A stretch of 64,000 bases of DNA from Hybos culiciformis (Eukaryota > Arthropoda > Insecta > Diptera > Hybotidae), in contig OZ023273.1 of assembly GCA_964007475.1 (NCBI GenBank), forward strand, positions 147,719,308-147,783,307, in the 5' to 3' direction. The notes beneath the pieces were generated by a model. It searched no databases. It was not told the DNA's origin and worked only from the letters and a program-made list of their open reading frames with translations. Below, piece after piece: positions 25,648 to 34,791 of the stretch (the stretch's first letter is position 1; each line of letters opens with the position of its first letter). The translations under genes were made by a program, and so were the position numbers.

Positions 25648-28014
25648 ATGAAATCAAATTCAAGAGAAAAGGCAAAAATTCGATGCATTTTTGTTGCCGA
25701 ATTTCATCCAGTTCAGGGTCCAAAAATTCGATATCAGGTAGGCGAAGGGCGTAGCCTTGATTGATTTATGAATAAGCAAAAAATAAAAATAAACTCAACT
25801 GCAACATAAATACCTATTCTCTGTTAGTAAAGTAATAGCAGGCAATAGCCAACATTAATTGAATTTTATGAAACTCTTTAAAATTGCGCCAAAAAAAAAC
25901 ATAAATTTCTTATATCTTGTTCGCACCTAAATTTTATTACCGGAACTTCCAAATTCTTTTTACTAATCAAGTACGAAAAGTACGTACTTATAAAAGTGGA
26001 AATTTCCACTGTTTTTCCGGTTATATTTTTAGGTGCGAACAAAGTTAGTGATGATAATAAAACAAACCACTTACCATCCGAAAGTTTACTTAGAACAATT
26101 TTTTTTCCAAAAAAAAAAAAGTGACAGTGGAACCTAACCTACCTATATGCTATCTAGGTAGAATGTAGAATTGCATAATGGCCTTGAGGTGTAACCAACT
26201 ATCGAAAGTTTTTATTCGATTTTCGGTTAAAACAAAATTGCTTACATAAGGCCAGTATGAGGAAATATTTAAAATTTAACTGAGATAATATGTCAAATCC
26301 TAATATAAAATATTGAAAGACAAAGCAAATCTTTTTTCTTATTTTGGGTCCAATATAATTTTTTTATGTGTACGTACCTACTTAGGTTGATATTACACAG
26401 ATTAGTAATTTTTAATTGATGAACATTCAATAATGTTTTTTTTCATTTTAGGTTCCAGAAAATTATGTTTCTAGAGAAACATTTAATGCTGTAAATGTGT
26501 ATATTATTCCAAAACCATCACAATTACAACGAAGTACTATTACCCTTAATGCCTTAGGAATTAAAATTTTAGGATATCCTGTGTAAGTTAAAAAAAAAAA
26601 GTATAATTGATAAAATCCAGTAGGTATATTTCTCGATGGGAGGTACTTTACTTTTAAATAATATTAGTTGGTAGATATAAAACAAAATATAGAAAATATT
26701 AAATAAAAATTTAATTTTAGGAAAATTGATTCTCAAAAATATATTCGGAATGCCTTTTATTTTAATTTATGTTTCGTTTGTGATTCTTGGGTTCGTAGTT
26801 ATCAATTCGAGCCAATTGTTCGAAAGCTAACAGAATTTTTAGTAAGTTTTATTTTGTGCGATTAAAACAGTTTTTCTCTAATTAAAAAAAACATTTTAAT
26901 TTTAGGTTATGATGGAAGATGAAACAGACTTCTTATCATCTGATGAAGATGATAAAAAAAATCTATTTTACAATTTATTTGATAAAGTTATAACGGATTT
27001 AAATAATAATTCTATCTGTAGTTTATGTGGTAAACATTTTTTAATTAATCCTACTTACAGTTTATTTGTCTCATAGGGAAATCATTGAAATATTTTTAAT
27101 TTTGTTTCAAAAACTTCTGATTAAATAATTTTTTTAACTTGGTTGGACCAAAGAATACACAATAAGCTAAATTTATTTAATTTAAATTTCAAATAATATA
27201 CTACAGTACTATCTGACTCATTTACATTTTAGAGTTTGAAAATACAATTCATTTGAAGATTGTGGATTCAATTAAAATATTTGAAGAAGAAATATTAGAT
27301 TATACTGTGCCATTACTTGTATCAAAATATACAACAGTTCCTTTAGAGGAATGGGATTTAACTACACAACAAGTAAGGGATATAATTTCATAAATTTTTC
27401 ACTTACGATTTTTTTTATTTTATTTCATTTATTTTTAATTTTAGATTTTACCTTATATAAATGGTATTAATCATGTTTCTCGAATCGCTAGAAGCTCCGA
27501 TGTTGAAGCAACTTTAGTTAAAAAATGTATACAAAATTTGAAATATTATGATGCAATTGAATTATTTCCAGTTTTCAAATATAGTAACGTTTACATGTGT
27601 ACACAGAATTTAAGATTTTTAACTAAAAATAGTCAACTACATTTATCTTGCAAAAAATATGTATCGATGAATGCAAATAACAAATTAAAGCCTAGTTTAA
27701 AACATATATTTGAATTTTATGCTACTTTTAAACATGGAATAACGTTAAAAACAATTTGCCAACGATTTTCCCCCCAAAATAATAATATAGATGAGAGGAA
27801 ATTAGTTATATTTGGATTGCAACAGAACATTATTCGTTCCATTCACAAATATCCTATTTATGTTGGTTCAAATATACCAATACCCATTGATTCTAGACGC
27901 CAATTTATGAATGGTTATTTTAGTCTTGATGAAATATGTTGCAAACTTGAACTTCCATTAGCTATTGAGCATGATATTGAAACAGACCCAAATATTACAG
28001 TTATATGTAAATGA
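25648..28014 (+). CDS. Nprl2: Nprl2, GATOR1 complex subunit (NPR2-like), six exons, complete
   Basis: Exons read from the sequence: 25648-25737, 26452-26582, 26721-26841, 26906-27029, 27233-27372 and 27445-28014, all with GT-AG introns and compatible phases. They give 391 aa, against about 380 in human NPRL2. The N-terminus carries the longin-domain signature EFHPVQGPKIRYQVPENYVSR, then KYIRNAFYFNLCFVCD (residues 80-95). The middle has EEWDLTTQQILPYI and the C-terminal part has NIDERKLVIFG and GYFSLDEICCKLELP. All match NPRL2 in order. Known role: with NPRL3 and DEPDC5 it forms GATOR1, the lysosomal GTPase-activating complex that switches RagA/B off and so represses TORC1 during amino-acid starvation. 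Arg83 aligns with human Arg78, the arginine finger, so the protein looks active. The start is the first ATG of exon 1, a few residues before the conserved RCIFVAEFHP. A possible poly(A) signal AATAAA lies at 28441. Intron 1 (714 bp) contains a small inverted-repeat element. No frame break was seen. Confidence 0.96.
25917..26042. mobile_element. Small inverted-repeat element in Nprl2 intron 1
   Basis: Ends TTGTTCGCACCT (25917-25928) and AGGTGCGAACAA (26031-26042) are perfect inverted repeats. Partial pairing continues inward, with ACCGGAA on the left matching TTCCGGT on the right. The total is 126 bp. No clear target duplication. It does not disturb the intron's splice sites. Confidence 0.65.
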
Positions 28015-28440
28015 TGCGTATTATTATATTATTATAATTTAAGATATTTTTTCAGTTGAAAAAATCTTGCCTTCAAAAGTGTATCCATAATCTTTTTTTT
28101 AAAGGTTTGAACACAAAAAACCATTAAATTGGTTTCGATTCTATTTTACATAACATCGAAGTTTCTATCTAATAAAATTCCAATTATCACACAGATAGTC
28201 AAAATATTTTCCGTTCTAGTCTCCATTGGCATACAATTCAATTATTTAAATTTTTATGTAATAGTATTGTAATTAAATTTTTCCTACCAATGAATCCATT
28301 ATTAATAATTCATTTACTTCAACTGAATAATTTTAAATCCATTTAATCACTTTCAATTATTAATTCTCTATTTAGTATTTTTTATTTGCAAAAAAATAGA
28401 TCGATAATTTTATGAACTTTGCACTATGTTCTTGTACATA

Positions 28441-28446
28441 AATAAA
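28441..28446 (+). terminator. Candidate poly(A) signal for Nprl2
   Basis: AATAAA about 430 bases after the Nprl2 stop. Other AT-rich hexamers occur nearby, so the assignment is tentative. It would give a 3'UTR of ordinary insect length. Confidence 0.3.
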
Positions 28447-28888
28447 AAGAATTTAAAAAACCAATAATGTTATTACAGGTTAAACGATTTTTTTTAGTAT
28501 AATAGGTATGTAAAAATTAATCTATCAAACCTCGAATTTAAGTACCTATATTGTTAAGATATTTTAATTATTAAATATTTACTGTCATAGCTTTAATGAA
28601 ACATTCTGTTTTAGTTATTTTACTTTGAATACAAGCTCATAAAATTAATTTATAAACATTCTGGCTTACTCAAATTGAAGAGAACTTTTGTACAAGTAAA
28701 AAAAATGTATTTGGCAAATTAAGCTTTATTATTACACTTTAGTTTTAAGAAAACCTAATGATAAAAACATTAAAAAAGGTACTGGCAGTTGAAATGAGTA
28801 AAATATTAAAATTTAATCAGGGGCCAAATTCTCTAAACAATGTCCTGAAAAATATGGGTAAAAATGAATTTCAGAAAACTGTTTTGAA

Positions 28889-29310
28889 CAGGGTTAAAAA
28901 TTTTATTTTATTATTTCACTCTTATTGCTCTTCATGAAAACGATCTAATAAATAATATTTTAAACGATATTTTAAAAATTCTCTCTTAGGGAACGAAAAA
29001 ATAAAAATAAATTATTTCACTCCCAAGAGCGATTTTTGTTTTGTTTTTATTTTCTATACCTAGTAAAGATCGAAAAAAAAAATTTTTTTTTTTCACTCCC
29101 TAAAATGTTCTACAAGGAGTGAAATAAATAAACAACAATATTTCATTCCCAAAGAGCGTAATTTATTGTTCGTTTTTTTTATTTTTATTTTGGGAGCAAA
29201 AACATTTTTTTTAAAATTTCGTTCCCAAAGAGCGATTTAATTTATTTATTTTTTATTTCCTTTGCAAAGAATGGAGCGAAGGAGTGAAAAAAATAAAATT
29301 TTTAACTCTG
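28889..29310. mobile_element. hAT-type non-autonomous element, 422 bp
   Basis: Perfect 8-bp target duplication gttttgaa at 28881-28888 and 29311-29318, matching the hAT target pattern NTNNNNAN. Terminal inverted repeats are CAGGGTTAAAAATTTTATTT and, inverted from the right end, CAGAGTTAAAAATTTTATTT. Internal subterminal words TTTCACTCCCAAAGAGCG occur in both orientations. No transposase ORF, so it must have moved using a partner element. Confidence 0.85.
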
Positions 29311-29319
29311 GTTTTGAAA

Positions 29320-30760
29320 TACATAAGTTTATAGAATTATAAAAAAAGAGTAAAATGGCTCATTATGTATGTCAAGTCTTTTTCTGTTGATATTATTTAG
29401 TGGAGTAAAATTATAGACTAATGGCATGCATGGCATAAAACAGATAATATCAATACAATCTTAATTAAATAACATACATTTTTATGAGGAAATAAAATCA
29501 AAACAGAATAATACTCAAAATTAATTTTTTTTATATTTTACAGAACAAAAAAAAGTAATTTTTAAAGATATTTTACATTTATATTTCTAATCAGAAATAT
29601 CTTAAATAATTGAAAACAATTTCTATTACCAAAAATATTAAGAAAAAAAAAACAATGTAGAACTTAAGTGTTGTTCCTTTCATATAATCCTTTCGTATAT
29701 ATCCTTAATTATGTAAAAAAAAAAGTTCAGATTTAGCCAGATAACAATTCCAAAATATACGTATAAAATATAGTTTACTGTATAAAATATAGTTTAGTTT
29801 ATTTATTTCATTTCATAATTTTTTTGTAAATTAGTAAATTATAAATTAAACGCCTAGTATGTATAAGATTTCTTGAAATGATATTAAAAGAAGATATGAA
29901 TTCATTATTTTAATTAAAGTTGATATAAATAACTTATACTAAATTTATTGACTTTAGTTGAGTTTTTTAGCTCAAAATTATGCTTATTGTTTGAAAATTG
30001 TGAATTTATTTTTTCGCAGCTTTCACTACAAATAGCAGATGAAAAGTAAATTACGTTAATCCTTTAAAGAATTAGAGTTACTTATAATATCTAGTATTAT
30101 AATAGTTATACGGTATTTAAAAATAATGAAATGATTCTTTTTTTTTTTACATACAAAAGAATTAATTAGTTACATGTAGTTTTATGTTTAAATGCAATAT
30201 TAAGGCTTATGGTTTCCTACTCTAATTAATTTTTGTAACTTAATTTGTAAATAAATTTTATTTAAAATCAGCTGTTTTTTACTGCATTTATTAATAATAT
30301 TAATTAGAAGAATATCTTGCAATGTTGAAAATAAACAAAATATCAGGGATATTAGGTACAAGGTAGGGATACCCTTTCAACTAAAAATGTATATATACAT
30401 ACTACATAGATATATTACATAAAAAAAAAAATTGGGACTAATTTCTTTTCCTAGCTGTATATTTTTTAGGTTCGTGCAATTAAAATTTATTAATATGAGA
30501 TTAAAAAATAAATTTGGGTAATTAATTTTACATTATTGAATGTTGGAGTTTTAATAAAATACTTTGTCTTCATTTAATTAAAGTGCAGAACATTTTTGGT
30601 TGGAGAGAAATGAGTATATCAGTAGCAACATTCGCAACATAACCTTTGAAAATCAAGTATTAAATTTTATTGAAATAAAAAGAGTTTCCTTAATTTTGTA
30701 TATTTGTTCCATAATGTAATTACACATTGTACACTTGTTCTGTTTCTACAATACGTATGC
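29320..30760. other. AT-rich intergenic DNA between a hAT element and the cysteine-rich peptide gene
   Basis: No exon, RNA gene or clear repeat was recognised, apart from a direct duplication of about 18 bp (GTATAAAATATAGTTTA-type) near 29760-29800. Confidence 0.55.
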
Positions 30761-30764
30761 ATTA

Positions 30765-30770
30765 TTTATT
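30765..30770 (-). terminator. Poly(A) signal of the cysteine-rich peptide gene
   Basis: AATAAA on the minus strand, 14 bases after the stop codon, followed by a GT-rich stretch (GTATTGTAG, GTGTACAATGTG). It is the first such hexamer after the gene and implies a very short 3'UTR. AATAAA is common by chance in AT-rich DNA, so support is moderate. Confidence 0.45.
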
Positions 30771-30783
30771 AATATACAAAATA

Positions 30784-31317
30784 TTACCAGCAATATGAAC
30801 AGTATCGTGGCGCGAAATAAGCTTCATAACATGCGGATTCACAGTCCGAAAAGGCATCATTACAATACGCAAGTGATGGTGTGATATCTATTATTTCTCC
30901 TAAAATATATAAAAAAAAAATTATAAATTTTTTATGTATGTACATTGGCATATGTTTAAAATAAAGATTAATTTACATCTAATTAGATTAACAAAGTCCT
31001 TTATTAACCTCATAAGCTACTGTTCAGTGAAGAATTTGACAAAAAAAAGTACAGAGAACGAGATATGTGCAACAAAATATTTCTATTTCAGTCCCAAATT
31101 ACCTACTTACCAGGAACAGTGCCGAATACAGCGCCTGCGGCCGCAAAGCACGCCGTGACCATCCCGGCGCACCCTGTAAATACATACATATTTAAAGTGA
31201 TTGAAATTATTAATTTAAGATATTTTTACCGGCATAACATATTCCTACTGCATAGGGAAAAGCTTGAATGGTTGACATTAAAATCAGTAAAATCAATAAC
31301 GATAATTTCATCATCAT
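30784..31317 (-). CDS. Small secreted cysteine-rich peptide, three coding exons, 88 aa
   Basis: Coding exons on the minus strand: 31317-31230, 31173-31111 and 30899-30784 (stop TAA 30786-30784). Phases fit (1,1), all introns are GT-AG, and lengths sum to 267 nt. Residues 1-19 form a signal peptide (three Met, Lys, then a Leu/Ile-rich core ending STIQA). The mature part has eight cysteines at 27, 31, 38, 63, 70, 74, 84 and 87, enough for four disulfides. Motifs include CYAGCAG, ACFAAAGAVFGTV, a CN(x5)C(x3)C block and a C-terminal CSYCW. From memory, short secreted proteins with C-x3-C-x6-C-[FY]-AAAG-x2-FGTV followed by a CN block occur in nematodes, fungi and other animals and have no known function. 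This looks like a diverged member. The middle exon is about 68% G+C (43 of 63 bases) in a very AT-rich setting. A TATA box, 5'UTR intron and nearby poly(A) signal support a real transcription unit. The function is unknown and I do not assign one. Confidence 0.85.
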
Positions 31318-31322
31318 GTTTG

Positions 31323-31388
31323 CTATAAAAAAAAATGGTTTTGAAATTATGAAAAATTAACTTTAATACAAAAAAAAAATTACTGTAC
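31323..31388 (-). other. Likely 5'UTR intron of the cysteine-rich peptide gene
   Basis: On the minus strand the donor is CAG|GTACAG (GT at 31388-31387). The acceptor is a T-rich tract ending TATAG (AG at 31324-31323). The second exon then begins CAAAC just before the ATG at 31317, a favourable insect start context. The first exon, about 31479-31389, would be non-coding with a 12-codon upstream ORF starting at 31475. Inferred from splice signals only. Confidence 0.45.
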
Positions 31389-31498
31389 CTGTATTCCTAA
31401 ATCTAACCGTCTTAACTAAACCAAGAGATGAAGTTATTACGAAATCGTCAAATTAAAAAAGTTTTGATTATGCATTTTTGATTCGTTCTTCATTCAGT

Positions 31499-31506
31499 AT
31501 TATATA
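31499..31506 (-). promoter_or_regulatory. TATA box of the cysteine-rich peptide gene
   Basis: The minus strand reads TATATAAT here. A TCA initiator-like trinucleotide with its A at 31479 lies about 27 bp downstream, the usual TATA-to-start spacing. The start site is therefore inferred near 31479, about 160 bp upstream of the coding ATG. A CAGGTG E-box lies just upstream of the TATA box. The initiator is a weak match, so the exact start is uncertain. Confidence 0.5.
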
Positions 31507-31559
31507 CACCTGGGAGCCCCAGATGTAAATTTCGTGGACGCATATAATTTTTTTTTAAA

Positions 31560-32100
31560 ATACGAGCTACATACCTACTTAAAATGTTCTTGAATTTTGT
31601 TTTGAATCATGTTTGGCATACTAGTGCCAGTATAGGTAGTTCATAACAAAAAAAATAGTACCTAGGTCCAATGCGTTATCTCATAATTGTCAAGCAATCG
31701 AACTAGGTAGTTAGATACCTAGGTCCTACTAAATCAAAAAAATAGTGGTTATTCGTACTTAACTAGGTGTAATGAATATCATACAAACACTATAGACTAA
31801 ATACCTACAAAATTTAGTGAGTAATGAAGTATACCTACTTTACTGGAAAATGGAATAACCATGTATGGTAGGTATACCTTTAGTACAGAATGAAATGTAA
31901 TGGAATAGGACCTTACCAGTGACTTGTGGACCAGTGGACTTTACCAAAACCTGGGTAGAAACCTAGGTAGGTACCTACGTAGTTTATAAAGGTTCTAAAA
32001 TTAAAAAAAAAAAAATAAACAAACTCAATGTGTTTTGTTTTAAGTTTGCGTTTTTTGTTTTTAGGTATGTAGGAAGGTACCTAGGTGTAATTTGTTTGAT
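31560..32100. repeat. Patch rich in CCTAGGTA / TACCTA words
   Basis: The palindromic word CCTAGG with GTA/TAC neighbours recurs (about 31661, 31720, 31963 and 32080), together with AGGTAGGTACC. It looks like a decayed simple or tandem repeat. No gene seen. Confidence 0.5.
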
Positions 32101-34390
32101 GTAATTTGTCCTGATTCACTAACTTTCGTAAACTTTATTTATTTTTATTTGTTTTTGAAAAATTAGGTACTTACATTTACATGAAGTAATAATTTTAATC
32201 ATTATAATGTAAATATTATATTAATAAAAATTAAATCTGAATAAATAAATTCCTTTCTATATAAAAAATATAAAAAAAAAAATTAGGATCTTTTTGGGTA
32301 ACGAAAATCAACTCTCGGCGTTGCACACTATCCAAAATCCAAATTTCAAGTAAAAATTGAATTCATTTTTTTAATTTTCCTTCTTCCTTTATCGTTCCAT
32401 TTTCATTCGTACCTTATAATATTCAGATTTTCAGCAACAACACTGAAAATTCGTATAGCAGGGTTGCCAGCTTACTTTGACAAAAAAAAAGTCAGATACT
32501 AAAAAAGTATAGTGAAATCCGTCAAATCGAATAAAAAGTATTCACTATAATTTTTAATTTGAAATTATTATTTAAGCAAAAAAAATTCATCATTTAAGTA
32601 CATATATGGTAATAAGATTGGAAATTCCGTTTTATACCCTTTCTGTACTGGCAATTCAAATTTTGTACTTACTTTTGACTGCAAAAAAACAATTGTTTAT
32701 GAATTTAATGTTCTGTTTGTTTAATTATTTTTTAGATTTAGACAGAAAAAAGTGTAACCACCGCTTAATAATTAATATGAGGATTATGAGGCAACAAAAC
32801 TACAAAAAATAACACATACCTACAAGCAGCAAATTTACAAAGTATATACTTTTCGTACTTTAATTAGTCTTTCTTTCGGCTTTGTGATTTTTTTATACGG
32901 CAAAATACGAGCGGCGTAATGGAGGTTTATCTTTATCAAATCCTTGTAAAAAAAAATTTAGCCACAATTTATTTTCAAAGAAGAGGCTTTTTTCAACTTT
33001 AAAGTCAATTTTTGGCAACAAATATACCATTTTTATAAAAGAACTCTTATGCCATTTTTCAGCATTTCGTTCCGTTTATGTTTTAATGTAAAGTAGATCA
33101 AAACGCAATTTTACATGTTGGCCGTCGTGGTTTGTAGGATATTGCCATTATCCTACGGCGAGTTTGTCGTTGGTTCGATTTTCGCCTCGAATGTGTCAAT
33201 TTTTCTAATTGTCCCCAAACGATATCGAATTAAAAAACGTTCCAATAATTTCAAATAGTATTTAATTTTTTTATTTTTGTATAATTAAAAAATTTCGACA
33301 ATATAGATTTCATGCTTTTTGTTTTACTTAAATTCAACAATCGTTAAGTTATTCCTTACATGTTGTTTTTAAATATTAAAAAAAAAAAAATTTACAATAA
33401 AATAATAAAAGTCTGTAATAACATAAATAAAATTATATATTTCATATTATGCTGTATACATATAAAAAAAATATACTTTTAATTTGTTCTATGGTAAAAA
33501 AAGAAATAAAAATATCATTATCATAAGCTATTATTTTTATATTTTATCGAAGATTAATATCAAGATAAAGTTATTGAAGACATTTGAACTAAAAATTCAG
33601 TTTAAAAACCAGTTCGATTAATGCTCATCCATTTAGTGAAATTTCTTATATAACATAAATTGTGCTTCAAGTTCAGAATTCTCTACAGTTAATAGCGCCC
33701 ATATTATACTATTGAAAAAAAAAAACGCCCTATAATTTCTCCAAATAGAATATCTTGATAGAAAAAAATTATTGAAATCGAATGACAAAAACGATCTTTA
33801 CTAAACTAAACTCTCAAATAAAAATTAAAAAAAATATATACATATGTATATTATATATTTTTTGCGTTGAATAATAATTTTAATTAATTGAGTAAAAATA
33901 ATAATAATTCTTTTTACATTTCCAATGGAAGCAAAGGTTATGTAAATAAATTATTCTTTAAATACATAATAAATTAAAATTTATTCTATTTTTTTTGTGA
34001 AAACATAAAAAAATAAATAGGAGAAGCAGAAATGAACACTAACGGAAAAGAGTTTTCACTTTCCAGCGAAACAGGACTTATATATGAGCCTGTGTCATTC
34101 CAAAAATCGATTAACTCCATAAAAAAAAAGTGGAGAAATGCGATGAAATAATTTGCATTGGTTTTTAAAATTGTTTTTATAATATCAATTCAAATAAAAA
34201 TTATTGTAGTTTAATGATGTTAAACTTTAATGTTTGAGAAAATTTATATAAATATACAAAGTTATGACTATACCAAGTGCTTTTACACTTAAATTTAAGA
34301 TTTTTCTAAAATTGGAACTAATCGATTTGTTCAGGGAACGGCTCACATATGTTGCATATGAAATTTTTGCAAATAATTTAAAAATTTCAT
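32101..34390. other. Non-coding DNA with a less AT-rich patch
   Basis: Around 32290-32490 there is a moderately GC-richer patch containing CAGGGTTGCCAG near 32460, similar to the GGCAAC-type promoter motif on the minus strand. No adjacent exon can be assigned to it. The possible tRNA-like sequence lies at 33119-33200. Otherwise nothing recognised. Confidence 0.45.
33119..33200 (+). ncRNA. Possible tRNA-like sequence or SINE head
   Basis: GCCGTCGTGGTTTGTAGG (about 33121-33138) resembles an RNA polymerase III A box. GGTTCGATT at 33172-33180 matches the B-box core GGTTCGA. Their spacing, about 43 bp, fits. Much of a cloverleaf cannot be closed, so a functional tRNA is unlikely. The pattern is like the tRNA-derived head of a SINE. 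The region is also less AT-rich than its surroundings. Confidence 0.35.
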
Positions 34391-34398
34391 AACTATTA

Positions 34399-34788
34399 AG
34401 GTTGATTCACACATATCAGTCACGTCAAAGTTCCGTCTCCGTTCCGTCACCGTCAAGTATCCGTCAATATCTTGACCTGTGTCTACACACTTCAGTCACG
34501 TCACCGTTCCGTCCCGTTTTTTTACAAAATAATAAAATAAAAACTTTGTTTTGTTTGTTTTGCTTTCAATTTCAAAAATGCCGTAGTCAAAAAAAAAAAT
34601 ATCGTCGGAAAGTAATTTTATTTTGACGGCTAGTTGACGGTGGGACGACTGATGGTTCAGTGACGTGACGGCGCCGGATGGGTTTAGACAGTTCATTTAA
34701 ATTACAAGGAACGATATTTTTTTTGACTGAAATTACGTGCCGGTGACGTGACGGTGACTTGACGTGACTGATATGTGTGAATTGACCT
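34399..34788. mobile_element. Harbinger-like MITE, 390 bp
   Basis: Flanked by TTA at 34396-34398 and 34789-34791. Terminal inverted repeats of about 30 bp begin AGGTTGATTCACACATATCA on the left and AGGTCAATTCACACATATCA on the inverted right. Internal words CCGTCACCGTCA and ACGTGACGGTGAC are repeated in both orientations. A 3-bp TTA duplication is typical of PIF/Harbinger elements. Superfamily inferred from that alone. No transposase. Short frames inside are not genes. Confidence 0.75.
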
Positions 34789-34791
34789 TTA

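Noticed and set aside
31065..31328. 87-aa and 74-aa + strand frames at 30934-31328
   Set aside because: Antisense shadows of the minus-strand cysteine-rich peptide exons, which have splice sites, a signal peptide and phase agreement.
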